In this document: piece by piece, positions 49,266 through 58,941 of the stretch | Layout of the letters: each line of letters starts with the position of its first letter | How positions within the stretch are numbered: the stretch's first letter is position 1 | Position numbers and translations under genes: made by a program | Notes under the pieces: generated by a model | Told to the model about the DNA's origin: nothing | Database searches by the model: none | The model's input: only the letters and a program-made list of their open reading frames with translations | From: Lysinibacillus sphaericus | GTDB lineage: Bacteria > Bacillota > Bacilli > Bacillales_A > Planococcaceae | DNA: 64,000 nt | NCBI RefSeq assembly: GCF_006864135.1 | Contig: NZ_SADV01000010.1 | Span: forward strand, 1-64,000 | Reading direction: 5' to 3'

Positions 49266-49964
49266 CTAAAAAAGACCTTGGGAGTCTTCCAGAACTGTAC
49301 TTCGTGGAATGTCGATAACGATGACATTTGGATTGGAATAGCTCATTACATATGATTCACGTTCTAGCTCACGATTCATATCTAAAATACCTAATGTTGC
49401 TTTTATACGAAAATAATTTACTTGTTGTCTAGAAAGAGATTCAATAAATAGCTGGTTTTGTGCCACGTATATGTTAGGTAACGGTACTTCGTCTGAAAGA
49501 TCAATACCTTCTATAATGACAGGAAGTTGATAATAGGTAACAAGAGCTTTTCCAGATTCCATATTGTCATTATAGCGCACTCGAATAGTAACGCTTGAAC
49601 CACTGTCACCTTCATTTACAACAACAGGTAATGTATCTCCTTTATATCTTAGCTCCCACGTTTTCTTTTTGTATTCCTCCGTTAAATAAGAAGAATCGTT
49701 TTCTTGATCGTACTTTTGTATTTGATCTGATTTTTTCTCAACTTGTTTAATTTCAGAAGGAGAAAGTATTGGTATTTTTGATTCTGAAAAAAAACTAATA
49801 TAAATGAAGGCAGTAAGTCCAAGTACGATATAGCTAGTAATGCCAATTATAATACGCTTAGGGGTCCAAATATTTTTAGCTTTTTTCCCTAATTTACTTA
49901 GTAGTATATAAATAGCAATTACCAGTAGTATTGTAGTAAAAAAGAATAGTGTAGTCGCCGTCAT
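49266..49964 (-). CDS. membrane-anchored accessory protein of the GntR/ABC operon
   Basis: 232 residues. Two N-terminal membrane helices (about 4-22 and 37-60), then an outer or soluble domain of about 170 residues rich in beta strands (WELRYKGDTLPVVVNEGDSG, VTIRVRYND). Not recognised. It overlaps the permease gene by four bases, is last in the operon and probably works with that transporter. Confidence 0.7.
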   Translation of the reverse strand: MTATTLFFFTTILLVIAIYILLSKLGKKAKNIWTPKRIIIGITSYIVLGLTAFIYISFFSESKIPILSPSEIKQVEKKSDQIQKYDQENDSSYLTEEYKKKTWELRYKGDTLPVVVNEGDSGSSVTIRVRYNDNMESGKALVTYYQLPVIIEGIDLSDEVPLPNIYVAQNQLFIESLSRQQVNYFRIKATLGILDMNRELERESYVMSYSNPNVIVIDIPRSTVLEDSQGLF

Positions 49965-50698
49965 TTGCGAGTCACCTCCGATTTATCAGCAATCCAAATA
50001 GTGAGGCTAAAGCATAGTAGAGCCATAAGCAAATAAAGAACACTAATCATAAGATTGGATAACATTATTAATGACCTAAGATTTATCAACTCTGGTGACA
50101 TAAAAAATAATATAAAGCCAAGCAGCAGAAAAGTAGATACAAGTATTTTTATCACTACTGGCCCCTTGAAGCTGGTGCCTAATAGTAAGCCGATTGCGCC
50201 AAATAAACAGAGGCTACTGAAACATAATAGTAATATTGATGGTGAAATAAATAGATCTTCTATTATAAAGGATTTTTTCTCCACTAATAAAATTCCGAAT
50301 ACTTGTAAATAGTAAGTAGAAATCATAATGATGACCGCAATAAAACTGTAAATAATCATGACAAATATATTGGCAATAGCGCTAGATGTTCGACTAGAAA
50401 TAATGGATAAGTCATCAATACGATACGCTTTTGTTGTAAAGAGAAGTGCTACAATAAATGCCCAAATTGCTGTAACAATAAGAAATATATCGAGTGAGTA
50501 ATTATAGAAATGAACAGTTAAATTTTCTCCTCCATGACCAGAAGACCCACTCCCTGAGCTAGATGTTAAAAGCCCAAAAATGATTTGTACAATAACTAAG
50601 GAACTAAGGGCAGAAATATATAATTTTGCTTTCCATTTCACTTGTTTTTTAACAATGGTTTTCAGTGAAATATTAGTCAAAGATTGCATCAATATCAC
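49961..50698 (-). CDS. ABC transporter permease-like membrane protein
   Basis: 245 residues with six predicted helices and a short glycine/serine-rich outer loop (SSSGSGSSGHGG). No family motif is recognised, but it is coupled on both sides (26-bp overlap with the ATPase gene, 4-bp with the accessory gene), so it is the likely membrane part of this ABC system. Confidence 0.78.
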   Translation of the reverse strand: MILMQSLTNISLKTIVKKQVKWKAKLYISALSSLVIVQIIFGLLTSSSGSGSSGHGGENLTVHFYNYSLDIFLIVTAIWAFIVALLFTTKAYRIDDLSIISSRTSSAIANIFVMIIYSFIAVIIMISTYYLQVFGILLVEKKSFIIEDLFISPSILLLCFSSLCLFGAIGLLLGTSFKGPVVIKILVSTFLLLGFILFFMSPELINLRSLIMLSNLMISVLYLLMALLCFSLTIWIADKSEVTRK

Positions 50699-51566
50699 TT
50701 CCTTTTTTACTTGTTAAATACTTGCACACTTCACTTGCTGTAAGGGATGATACCGTGATGCCTTTTGCTCGAAGTATTTCTTCTGAGACGAATAGATTAC
50801 TAGCATCTATTATTGCTGAGGTCATCCCTGCCATAATCTTTTGAGCGTATACTTCCGTCTCAGAGAACAGATCTGCAAGTGCATCGCTTGGTCCACTAAG
50901 TGATATAAGCTGTTCCTTAAATTCATCCAATGGTGCGTGGGCAATGACAGAGCCTTCATCTATTAATATAATTTCTTCTAAAATAGATTCCATCTCTTGC
51001 AAATGGTGACTAGTAATTAAAAATGTTCGTGGAAAGGCTAGGTATTCCTTTAAAATCGCTCTGTAAAAATCTGTACGAATCACTTCGTCCATGCCATTCA
51101 TCGGTTCGTCTAAAATAGTCAGTGCACAGCGGCTTACTAATCCGTAGACAAGGTTAAAGGTTGCTAATTGACCTTTAGATAATTGCTGATGCTTTGCTGT
51201 GAGATCTATACCTGCATAATCGAGCATGCGATAAGCTAACTCATTTTGCCAATTAGGATAAAAATCAGCGCCCATCTTTAGAATATCTTCGAGTGACAAG
51301 TAATCAGAAAAGCTTAATTGATCATCGATAAAAATCATATTGGCAGCAGTTTGAATATTATTAAAGGGATTTTCATTAAACACTTTGCATGATCCAGTTG
51401 TAGGCCTTAGATAGCCAGCAAAAATATTAAGTAATGTCGACTTACCAGCACCGTTGCGACCAATAATGCCGATAATTTTCTCTGCATCAATAGCGCAGGT
51501 TACGCGCTGTAGTGCATTACGGCGTCCAAAGCTTTTAGATAGCTCCTCACATTGAATAATATTCAT
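50673..51566 (-). CDS. ABC transporter ATPase of the YtrB type
   Basis: 297 residues. Walker A GIIGRNGAGKSTLLNIF near 35, signature variant LSKGQLATF, Walker B LTILDEPMNGMDE, H-loop TSHHL. A C-terminal extension of about 90 residues is typical of ATPases in GntR(YtrA)-controlled operons, which respond to cell-wall antibiotics in B. subtilis. It overlaps the GntR gene by four bases. Confidence 0.9.
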   Translation of the reverse strand: MNIIQCEELSKSFGRRNALQRVTCAIDAEKIIGIIGRNGAGKSTLLNIFAGYLRPTTGSCKVFNENPFNNIQTAANMIFIDDQLSFSDYLSLEDILKMGADFYPNWQNELAYRMLDYAGIDLTAKHQQLSKGQLATFNLVYGLVSRCALTILDEPMNGMDEVIRTDFYRAILKEYLAFPRTFLITSHHLQEMESILEEIILIDEGSVIAHAPLDEFKEQLISLSGPSDALADLFSETEVYAQKIMAGMTSAIIDASNLFVSEEILRAKGITVSSLTASEVCKYLTSKKGSDIDAIFD

Positions 51567-51937
51567 TCCAATCCCTCCTGTGTTTTTCGAATAAGCACTA
51601 GCAATTCTTCATCAGATACAAGTAAACGTTTTGCCTCTAATACGATCTCTTGTGCCATTTTCGTCAATATTTCGTTTCGACGTTTCAATAAAATTCGTTC
51701 CTTTGCATCCGTAGCGACAAACATACCTAACCCCCGTTTTTTATATAAAAGTTGCTCTTCAAGTAAAATTGTCAGCCCTTTACCAGCTGTAGCAGGATTT
51801 ATATTGAATAATTCAGCTAGCTGGTATTGTGAATAGACCTTCGCGTCTGTCTGTAATCGATCGGCGATGATTTCGTGCTGTAGCCATTCAGCAATTTGAA
51901 TATAAATCGGTGTTGTACCATCTAGATGAACGTGCAT
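51563..51937 (-). CDS. GntR-family regulator (YtrA subfamily)
   Basis: 124 residues: GntR winged helix (TPIYIQIAEWLQHEIIADRL, YSQYQLAELFNINPATAGKG) and a short C-terminal helical dimerisation part, the YtrA form. The ATG at 51937 follows AAAGGGGG. First gene of the leftward operon; a 13-bp palindrome in its leader is a likely operator, so it probably represses its own operon. Confidence 0.9.
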   Translation of the reverse strand: MHVHLDGTTPIYIQIAEWLQHEIIADRLQTDAKVYSQYQLAELFNINPATAGKGLTILLEEQLLYKKRGLGMFVATDAKERILLKRRNEILTKMAQEIVLEAKRLLVSDEELLVLIRKTQEGLE

Positions 51938-51957
51938 CGCAAAACCCCCTTTCATTC

Positions 51958-52018
51958 CTATGTAACATAGTGCATTAGTGTTGTAATGTACTGTATATTG
52001 AAAACTGGAAAATGTCAA
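51958..52018 (-). promoter_or_regulatory. promoter and palindromic operator of the GntR/ABC operon
   Basis: On the minus strand TTGACA (52013-52018) and TACAGT (51990-51995) are 17 bp apart. Downstream, CTATGTTACATAG (51958-51970) is a perfect inverted repeat around one central base, between the start of transcription and the ribosome binding site, a suitable place for GntR binding. Confidence 0.7.
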
Positions 52019-52290
52019 TATGAAATGAAATTTTTGACAAAAATGTTTAGGAAGGATTAAGTGAAATTGAAAAAAATCTCTCTGGAAAAGGAATACATGA
52101 AATATGAGTAGTTTGGAGTTTTAGGTAATGATTTTTAGGGGTTAATCACCGAAAGTTGGGATTAAAGAATTTGAAGTGTCCTTCGGATAGCGTCATAAAA
52201 GTGATAAAATATTTTCTTGTATAGAATGTTAATTAATGTTAGGCGACTTTTAGACAGTTACTTGAATGATAAGCAGAGAGTAATGAAAGA

Positions 52291-52299
52291 TGCTATAAT
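52291..52299 (+). promoter_or_regulatory. extended -10 promoter of the EAL-HDOD gene
   Basis: TGCTATAAT has a perfect TATAAT box with the TGN extension; no good -35. The 300 bp before it (52019-52290) hold no gene I can see. Confidence 0.55.
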
Positions 52300-52337
52300 A
52301 TTTATTACTAGAATATGGAGAAATGGGGGGCGACGAA

Positions 52338-53567
52338 ATGGAAGTATTTATCGGCAGACAGCCTATTTTTAACCTTCATGAACAAGTCGTTGCGTATGAA
52401 TTATTATATCGTAGCAAAAACGTAAATGCTTTTCCGATAGTCGATCCAGATGCTGCAACAATCGATGTACTAGTAAACTCATTTCTTTCAATTGGCATTG
52501 AAGAGGTAACAAAAGGTAAACCTAGTTTTGTTAATTTTACAGAAAACTTACTTATGAGTTCCTTAAATGAATTTTTAAATCCATCGCAAGTTGTTATTGA
52601 GATTTTAGAGAATGTCCCTATTACAACTCAGTTAGTCGAGAGAGTTATTGAGCTAAAATCATATGGGTTTAATATTGCATTAGATGATTTTATTTTGGAT
52701 GATAAGGTACAAGTTTATGATGAGTTATTTCCTTATATCGATTTTATAAAAGTTGATTTTTTAGTATCACCGTTATTGGAGCGCATGGAAATTGAAAATA
52801 AAGTGAAAGAAAATTTCCCTCACATAAAACTACTGGCTGAGAAGGTTGAAACACGTAATCAATTTGAAGTGGCAAAGCATTCTGGCTATGAATTATTTCA
52901 AGGCTATTTTTTTGAACAACCTCAAATCATTACAGCTACCGATATACCTGCTAATACTATTCAATATTTATATATTATTACGCTATTAAAAGAAGAGGAA
53001 CCGAATATACAATTATTAGCTGATAATATCGAGCGTGATATTTCTTTAACGTATAAATTATTGCAAATGGTTAATAACTCAGAGCTACGGTCTAAATCCA
53101 AGGTACGTTCGATAAAACAAGCAATTATATTACTCGGCGTTTCAAATTTACAAAAGTGGATTTATTTATTGGCAATGCGAGAAATTGATAGAAATGCTGA
53201 AAATGATCTTTTTAAAGAAGTCATGCGTACTTCTTTATTTAGAGCAAAAGTTTGTGAGAAATTAGCCAAGCTTTCCTATAAGAAAAACTTCTCTGAATAT
53301 TTTTTAGTCGGGATGTTTTCGTTGATAGACACTTTGTTGCAAAGACCGCTGAATGTTATTTTACAGCAGCTACCTTTTTCAGAAGAAATAACAGAAACGA
53401 TTTTAGGTAATCAAACTGAAATGACACCTTATCTGGAATTCAGTATAGCGTTAGGTAAGTTAGATTGGTCTACTTTAGAAAATTTAGCTCCTCAGCTCAA
53501 TATGAATTTCACAAATATTGATCTTTTATACAACGAAGCAATGGAGTGGGCAGAAAAATCTTTATAA
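52338..53567 (+). CDS. EAL-HDOD domain signalling protein (YuxH-like)
   Basis: 409 residues. N-terminal EAL-like domain (about 1-205): FIGRQPIFNLHEQVVAYELL takes the place of the EAL loop, with FVNFTENLL, VIEILENV and FNIALDDFILDD following. The catalytic EAL sequence is replaced by YELLYR, so cyclic-di-GMP hydrolysis is doubtful. C-terminal HDOD domain (about 210-400: TYKLLQMVNNSELRSKSKVR, IKQAIILLGVSNLQKWIYLL). It probably acts as a sensor or scaffold. ATG 52338 follows GGGGGGCGACGAA. Confidence 0.88.
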   Translation: MEVFIGRQPIFNLHEQVVAYELLYRSKNVNAFPIVDPDAATIDVLVNSFLSIGIEEVTKGKPSFVNFTENLLMSSLNEFLNPSQVVIEILENVPITTQLVERVIELKSYGFNIALDDFILDDKVQVYDELFPYIDFIKVDFLVSPLLERMEIENKVKENFPHIKLLAEKVETRNQFEVAKHSGYELFQGYFFEQPQIITATDIPANTIQYLYIITLLKEEEPNIQLLADNIERDISLTYKLLQMVNNSELRSKSKVRSIKQAIILLGVSNLQKWIYLLAMREIDRNAENDLFKEVMRTSLFRAKVCEKLAKLSYKKNFSEYFLVGMFSLIDTLLQRPLNVILQQLPFSEEITETILGNQTEMTPYLEFSIALGKLDWSTLENLAPQLNMNFTNIDLLYNEAMEWAEKSL

Positions 53568-53637
53568 AACAAGGATTTGTTATCTTCAATGTCCTGTAGT
53601 GGGATTTGCAGTTAAGTATATATTTTAGTGAAAAGTC

Positions 53638-53683
53638 AAAAATAAGCTATCTTAAAATTCTATTTAAGGTAGCTTATTTTTTA
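53638..53683 (+). terminator. terminator of the EAL-HDOD gene
   Basis: AAATAAGCTA.CTTAAA / TTTAAG.TAGCTTATTT with T-tract. Confidence 0.9.
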
Positions 53684-53703
53684 TGTTTTATACATTATTG
53701 GGC

Positions 53704-53914
53704 TCATCATTTATAGTAGGGGATGACATTTTTTAAACTTATGCCTTGTGTATAGTTGATTGGAGTAGAGACTGGGCGATTTCTTGGGGTCAGATAACAC
53801 CGCGAGTGAAGCGGTGCATTAGACACCCCCAGGAAGCTTTGCTCTGTGCGACAGCGAAGCGCCAGCACGAATTGCCCTGTCGGAACGGAAATCAACCACA
53901 CGTTATGGTGATGA
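53704..53914 (+). repeat. MITE-like intergenic repeat, family 1, copy D
   Basis: Core 53755-53896 between GTTGATT and ATCAAC; outer TCATCA (53704) and TGATGA (53909) mark the borders as in copy B. It contains GCTTTGCTCTGTGCG and the extra hairpin ACCGCGAGTGAAGCGGT. Confidence 0.82.
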
Positions 53915-54028
53915 ACTAAAATATAAAATTACATGTTTCCTTCATCAAGACGAAGTTCTCAATGCGAATACTATTTGCTATAATCATCTCGTATTTAAAA
54001 GATTCTGATAGTTGAAGCGGGTGGGGAA

Positions 54029-54877
54029 ATGAGTCAAATTCGTGGAGTAAGGGAAAGCATTGTAGAGTATATGTACGTCATAGTAGGAGCAGCAATTATT
54101 GCTATTGGCTTCAATGTATTTTTACTGCCAAATCAAGTAGCTTCTGGCGGAGTAAGTGGGATTAGTACAATTTTACACGGTTTATTTGGTTGGAATCCAG
54201 GCTTTATCCAATATGCATTCAATATTCCATTATTTATAGCAGGTGTAGTAGTACTTGGGAAAAAATTTGGAATCAAATCGTTTATTGGAACAATAACATT
54301 ACCGTTTATTGTATTACTAACGAACAGTTGGGGACCATGGACGGATAATCCTTTACTCGGTGCACTTTTTGGGGGTATTGTGGTCGGTTTAGGAATAGGA
54401 CTTGTCTTTAAGGGGAATGCTTCTACTGGTGGCACTGATTTACTAGCACAAATAATTACAAAGTATACCGGCATATCGCTTGGTACAAGTGTACTTTTAA
54501 TTGATGGGATTATCGCGATTAGTGCAGCAATTGTTTTTGACTTAGAGAAAGGTTTGTATGCCCTGATTGGACTTTATGTCACTACAAAAACGATTGATAT
54601 TATTCAGCTCGGCTTAAGTCAGTCTAAAATGGTTTATATTATTACGATGAAACAAGATGAAGTACGTGATGCCATTTATGCCGAGATTGATCGGGGAGTG
54701 ACAAAGTTGCCTGCTATAGGTGGCTATACAAGGGAAGCACGACCAGTGCTCATGGTTGTTGTTTACCAAACAGAATTCACAAAGCTGAAACAACTCATTA
54801 AAAACGTTGACCCATCAGCGTTTGTTATCGTTTCTGATGCTTATGAGGTGTTAGGAGAAGGTTTCAAACGTGCATAA
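54029..54877 (+). CDS. YitT-family membrane protein
   Basis: 282 residues. Five or six N-terminal helices (DUF161/YitT membrane part, with GGVSGISTIL and NASTGGTDLLAQII), followed by a cytosolic DUF2179 domain of about 80 residues at the C-terminus (RGVTKLPAIGGYTREARPVL). The family is widespread in Bacillales with unknown transport function. GGTGGGGAA precedes the ATG. Confidence 0.9.
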   Translation: MSQIRGVRESIVEYMYVIVGAAIIAIGFNVFLLPNQVASGGVSGISTILHGLFGWNPGFIQYAFNIPLFIAGVVVLGKKFGIKSFIGTITLPFIVLLTNSWGPWTDNPLLGALFGGIVVGLGIGLVFKGNASTGGTDLLAQIITKYTGISLGTSVLLIDGIIAISAAIVFDLEKGLYALIGLYVTTKTIDIIQLGLSQSKMVYIITMKQDEVRDAIYAEIDRGVTKLPAIGGYTREARPVLMVVVYQTEFTKLKQLIKNVDPSAFVIVSDAYEVLGEGFKRA

Positions 54878-54928
54878 TTTTGGTATAATGTCGGAGAAAG
54901 ATATTATTTATTTTTAGGAGGGGCCCTA

Positions 54929-55249
54929 ATGAAAAAGGCAATGTTAACATTAGCGATTGGTTCAGCAATCTTCTTAGCTGCTTGTGGCGGAGGTAAAACA
55001 ACTTCAACTGAAGGTTCAAAAACTGCTACTCCAAATGGCGAAACAATTGCTATGAAATCTTGTATCGCTTGCCATGGTAGCGAGCTACAAGGCCAAAATA
55101 ATGCACCAAAAATTAGCGATGTAGGCTCTCGTTTAACAGAAAAAGAAATTTTAAATGTTATTGAAAATGGTAAAGGTACAATGCCTCCTGGTGTTATTAA
55201 AGGTGCGGATGCAGAAGCAGTTGCCAAATGGTTAGCTACTCAAAAATAA
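54929..55249 (+). CDS. cccB: membrane-anchored cytochrome c551
   Basis: 106 residues. Lipoprotein signal with LAAC (Cys near 19), a short flexible linker, then a small class I cytochrome c: heme site CIACH (about 46-50) and axial methionine in GTMPPG. Matches CccB-type cytochromes of Bacillales that carry electrons to terminal oxidases on the outer membrane face. AGGAGGGGCCCTA precedes the ATG. Confidence 0.93.
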   Translation: MKKAMLTLAIGSAIFLAACGGGKTTSTEGSKTATPNGETIAMKSCIACHGSELQGQNNAPKISDVGSRLTEKEILNVIENGKGTMPPGVIKGADAEAVAKWLATQK

Positions 55250-55259
55250 AACGAAATGA

Positions 55260-55291
55260 AACTAGCGGGCTGGAGAACCGCTAGTTTTTTA
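55260..55291 (+). terminator. terminator of cccB
   Basis: AACTAGCGG / CCGCTAGTT followed by TTTT. Confidence 0.92.
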
Positions 55292-55448
55292 TATTTTGTA
55301 GATTTTTTAGTCAGGGCAAACAGAGTGTAAATACATTTCTTTTATACATAGACATGCTAAAATAAGGTGAAACTGCAATCATTAGGCTGATTGCTAGTTA
55401 ACTTAGGACAAAACATATTCAATTCCTTTGAATGGAGGCTACTAAACA

Positions 55449-56384
55449 TTGGTCGTAGTATTAACAAGAGACGTTATGGAGAAATTTAAGTTAGAACTAT
55501 TAGCTGGTGAGGAAGGAATAGGAAGAACGATTGTTACTAGTGATATTTCAAGACCTGGGCTCGAGATGGCGGGCTATTTTACGCATTATCCTGCCAATCG
55601 AGTGCAATTGCTAGGAAAAACAGAACTATCCTTTTTTGAAATGCTGCCTTCAGATGTGAAACTGGAGCGCATGCGTTTACTGTGCTCGCAGGATACACCA
55701 GCTATTATTATTTCTCGTGATTTAGAGGTGCCTAAGGAACTTATACAAGCGTCTAATGAAAAACATGTACCTGTATTTAAAACGCATATGACAACAACAA
55801 AATTTTCGAGTAGGCTAACTAACTATTTAGAAGGTCGCTTAGCACCAATGACTGCTGCTCACGGAGTTTTAGTTGATATATACGGCATCGGTGTGCTAAT
55901 TATCGGAAAAAGTGGTGTAGGGAAAAGTGAAACAGCACTGGAGCTTGTCAAGAAGGGGCACCGCTTAGTAGCTGATGATTGTGTAGAGATCCGTCAGGAA
56001 TCAGAGAATTTTTTAATTGGGAGTCCACCTCCTCTTTTAGAACATTTACTCGAAATTCGAGGCATTGGTATTATCGATATTATGACACTCTTTGGAGCAA
56101 GTGCGGTACGACCGTACAAACGTATCACATTAGTTATCGAATTAGAAATATGGGATCCAGAAAAAGTATATGATCGTCTAGGTTTAGAGGAAGAAAAAAT
56201 GAAAATCATTGATACGGAATTAACAAAGTTAACGATTCCTGTAAGACCTGGGCGTAACGTGTCTGTTATTATTGAAGTAGCAGCAATGAACTATCGTTTG
56301 AAAAAGATGGGTGTTAATGCAGCCGAGGAGTTTTCTAGACGATTAGATGAAGTAATCTCATCAACAGATGAATTGGACGACTAA
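55449..56384 (+). CDS. hprK: HPr kinase/phosphorylase
   Basis: 311 residues. Phosphorylates Ser-46 of HPr and reverses it, the switch for carbon catabolite control in low-GC Gram-positives. P-loop [16 protein letters not shown] near residue 155 and the HprK signature [16 protein letters not shown] near 205. The start is a TTG at 55449 after GGAGG; no nearer ATG fits. hprK-lgt-ppaX order matches B. subtilis, but here a family-2 repeat separates it from lgt. Confidence 0.96.
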   Translation: MVVVLTRDVMEKFKLELLAGEEGIGRTIVTSDISRPGLEMAGYFTHYPANRVQLLGKTELSFFEMLPSDVKLERMRLLCSQDTPAIIISRDLEVPKELIQASNEKHVPVFKTHMTTTKFSSRLTNYLEGRLAPMTAAHGVLVDIYGIGVLIIGKSGVGKSETALELVKKGHRLVADDCVEIRQESENFLIGSPPPLLEHLLEIRGIGIIDIMTLFGASAVRPYKRITLVIELEIWDPEKVYDRLGLEEEKMKIIDTELTKLTIPVRPGRNVSVIIEVAAMNYRLKKMGVNAAEEFSRRLDEVISSTDELDD

Positions 56385-56399
56385 TCGTTTTTAACTTTT

Positions 56400-56665
56400 T
56401 CCAGCGAGTGTTTTTTGTACCGAAAGCGCAGCGACAGGTACAGAAGTTTTCGACCTTATAGGTGGTGAGATGAATGCGAGTTACTTTTCAGTGGGTGTAC
56501 AAACATCATGCTGAAATAGAGGAACGAACTTCACATCCTGTGAAAACGCCTAAGTGACCAACATCGTGTTGGCCTAAGCCTCCGGCGGATGTCACGGAAA
56601 TCGGAAAGTTCTTTGTACAAGCACAAAGTCGATTCCGGACGCAATTATGCCGAGGCATTAGAATT
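56400..56665 (+). repeat. hairpin repeat, family 2, copy C
   Basis: Contains TTCACATCCTGTGAA (56530-56544) and CCAACATCGTGTTGG (56558-56572), then GCCTCCGGCGGATGTCACGG, a long hairpin (AATCG...CTTTGTACAAGCACAAAG...CGATT) and CGCAATTATGCCGAGGCAT. It fills the hprK-lgt gap. Confidence 0.75.
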
Positions 56666-56700
56666 TTTTTGCAAATGTAATGAATTGAGAGGAGTATAAG

Positions 56701-57522
56701 ATGGACTTGTTATTATTAGAAATTAATCCGATTGCTTTCCATTTAGGACCTATTCCTGTTCGTTGGTATGGGTTACTAATCGTATCGGGTATTATTTTAG
56801 CTTATATTGTAGGACAAAGAGAGGCTGTGAAGAGAGGTTTACCCGAGGATTTTCTTGCGGACTTATTACTATGGGCTGTTCCTATATCCATAATTTGTGC
56901 ACGTATTTACTATGTTACGATGCGTTGGGATTATTATAGTGAAAACCCTGGGAAAATTATTGAAATTTGGAATGGTGGTATCGCTATTCACGGTGCTCTT
57001 ATTGGTGCCTTTTTGACAGCTTACATATTCACTCGTAGAAGAAATATTAGCTTTTTACAAGTAGCGGATATTGCGGCACCGAGTATTTTAATTGGGCAAA
57101 TAATTGGCCGATGGGGAAATTTTATGAACCAGGAAGCTTATGGTGGTCCAGTATCACGTGGATTTTTAGAACATCTAATGCTACCGGATTGGATTATTAA
57201 TCAAATGTATGTTGAAGAATTAGGGACATATGTACATCCTACTTTTTTATATGAATCCGTCTGGAACTTTATTGGGCTCATTATTTTATTAGTTTTACGC
57301 AAAGTAAATTTAAATCGTGGTGAAATATTTTTCGGCTATTTAATTTGGTATTCAATCGGTCGCTTCTATATAGAAGGCATGCGTACAGATAGTCTATATT
57401 TAGTAGGAGATTTACGCTCTGCTCAGATTGTTTCAATCATAGGTATTGTAGTAGGGCTTGGCGCGATTATTTACCGTCGTATAAAAGTAAAACCTGCAGT
57501 AAAGTATTTAGATCATAAATAA
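56701..57522 (+). CDS. lgt: prolipoprotein diacylglyceryl transferase
   Basis: 273-residue membrane enzyme that adds diacylglycerol to the lipobox cysteine of prolipoproteins such as PrsA and CccB in this window. About seven helices; family motifs IRWYGLL-type [35 protein letters not shown] and [22 protein letters not shown] precedes the ATG. ppaX starts 12 bp after the stop. Confidence 0.97.
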   Translation: MDLLLLEINPIAFHLGPIPVRWYGLLIVSGIILAYIVGQREAVKRGLPEDFLADLLLWAVPISIICARIYYVTMRWDYYSENPGKIIEIWNGGIAIHGALIGAFLTAYIFTRRRNISFLQVADIAAPSILIGQIIGRWGNFMNQEAYGGPVSRGFLEHLMLPDWIINQMYVEELGTYVHPTFLYESVWNFIGLIILLVLRKVNLNRGEIFFGYLIWYSIGRFYIEGMRTDSLYLVGDLRSAQIVSIIGIVVGLGAIIYRRIKVKPAVKYLDHK

Positions 57523-57534
57523 GGGGTGCAAAGC

Positions 57535-58176
57535 ATGACTGTAAAGGCATTACTATTTGATTTTGATGGTACATTACTTAATACAAATGATTTAATCATT
57601 CAAACATTTATGCATGTTTTAAACGAGCGATTTCCCGGGCAATATTCGCCAAAAGATTGCCTGAAATTCCTCGGGCCATCCTTGAAACAGACATTTTCTG
57701 ACATTGCTCCTGGTGAAGAGGAAGCAATGATTACTAAATATCGTGAATATAATGAATTACATCACGATGAGCTTGTCACTCAATATCCTGAAGTTGTATC
57801 TACTTTAGAGCAATTAAAGGCTATGGGTATCAAGTTAGCGATTGTATCTACAAAACGTAATAAGATGATAGATCGGGGTCTATCTGTACTAGGTGCAAGT
57901 CATTTATTTGACATCCGTATTGGCACGGATGATGTGAAAAATGTAAAGCCTGACCCAGAACCAGTTTTGCTTGCGCTTGAACGTCTTGGTGTAAACAAAG
58001 AAGATGCCATTATGATTGGCGACAATTCTCATGATATTGTGGCCGGGCATAACGCTGGAGTTAGAGCAGCTGGTGTCGCATGGGCTTTTAAAGGTGAGGA
58101 ATACTTACAGCAATTCAAGCCGGAATATATGTTGCATCATATGACGGATTTATTTGAAATTGTGAAAGCGGGGTAA
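57535..58176 (+). CDS. ppaX: pyrophosphatase PpaX (HAD family)
   Basis: 213-residue HAD phosphatase: nucleophile motif LLFDFDGTLLNTND (Asp near 9), LAIVSTKRN, and GDNSHDIVAG. PpaX hydrolyses pyrophosphate released when HprK dephosphorylates HPr, which fits its place in the hprK cluster. ATG 57535 lies after AAGGGGTG. Confidence 0.93.
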   Translation: MTVKALLFDFDGTLLNTNDLIIQTFMHVLNERFPGQYSPKDCLKFLGPSLKQTFSDIAPGEEEAMITKYREYNELHHDELVTQYPEVVSTLEQLKAMGIKLAIVSTKRNKMIDRGLSVLGASHLFDIRIGTDDVKNVKPDPEPVLLALERLGVNKEDAIMIGDNSHDIVAGHNAGVRAAGVAWAFKGEEYLQQFKPEYMLHHMTDLFEIVKAG

Positions 58177-58180
58177 GTAA

Positions 58181-58723
58181 ATGGCACGTAAAACAGAACG
58201 CTACCGTGTCGAAGGAGCGAACTCGCTTTGGAATATTTATGATACGGTGTCCTTTTGGAAAGTGATGAAGTGTTTCGTTGTCATTCAAATTGGACGCTTC
58301 ACACCATTTTTACGTGTGAAAAACTGGCTGTATCGATCTTTTTTAAAGATGGAGATTGGTGACCAAACTTCCATAGCTTTAATGGTGATGCCAGATACAA
58401 TGTTTCCAGAACGTATTCATATCGGTGATAATACCGTTATAGGCTTCAGTACGACTATTTTGGCGCATGAATATTTAATAGAGGAATATCGCCTTGGAGA
58501 TGTTCATATTGGCAATGAAGTGATGGTTGGCGCCAATTCAACGATACTACCAGGTGTTACGATAGGTGACGGTGCGATTGTGTCAGCTGCAACCCTTGTG
58601 CATAAGGATGTGCCAGCTGGCTGTCTAGCAGGCGGTAATCCTATGCAAATAATTTATACAGCTGAACAAATGGCGGAGCGCAAACGCAATGAAGTAGTGG
58701 AATGGTGCACGCCGAAAAAATAA
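58181..58723 (+). CDS. yvoF: hexapeptide-repeat acyltransferase
   Basis: 180 residues. N-terminal helical part followed by left-handed beta-helix repeats (IHIGDNTVIGFSTTILAHEY, VHIGNEVMVGANSTILPGVT, IGDGAIVSAATLV), as in acetyltransferases of the maltose/galactoside O-acetyltransferase type. In B. subtilis the similar yvoF follows ppaX. The acceptor is unknown. It begins four bases after ppaX. Confidence 0.9.
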   Translation: MARKTERYRVEGANSLWNIYDTVSFWKVMKCFVVIQIGRFTPFLRVKNWLYRSFLKMEIGDQTSIALMVMPDTMFPERIHIGDNTVIGFSTTILAHEYLIEEYRLGDVHIGNEVMVGANSTILPGVTIGDGAIVSAATLVHKDVPAGCLAGGNPMQIIYTAEQMAERKRNEVVEWCTPKK

Positions 58724-58730
58724 TAACATC

Positions 58731-58765
58731 TAAACTGTGCATGCTTTACTGTGCACAGTTTTTTT
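58731..58765 (+). terminator. terminator of the hprK-lgt-ppaX-yvoF cluster
   Basis: AAACTGTGCA / TGTGCACAGTTT followed by TTTT. Confidence 0.88.
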
Positions 58766-58799
58766 GTTGAAAACAATTGTAACAATGAAATTAAAGTAG

Positions 58800-58937
58800 G
58801 ACTCTCCGGCAAAAAGAGGAGTTGAATTTCCGTCCCGACTGGGCGCTTTATCGCTGCCGCTTCGCTTTCGCGCAGATAAAACATTTGTCGCTACCGCTTC
58901 GCTTTCGCACAGAGCAAAGCTCCCTGAGGGCGTCCTT
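58800..58937 (-). repeat. MITE-like repeat, family 1, copy F (right half, inverted)
   Basis: GTTGAATTTCCGTCCCGACT and GGGCGC, then two copies of CGCTTCGCTTTCGC, and AGAGCAAAGCTCCCTGAGGG on the plus strand form the reverse complement of the right half of copies A and B. The left half is missing and array 6 begins at the break. Confidence 0.78.
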
Positions 58938-58941
58938 TTAG

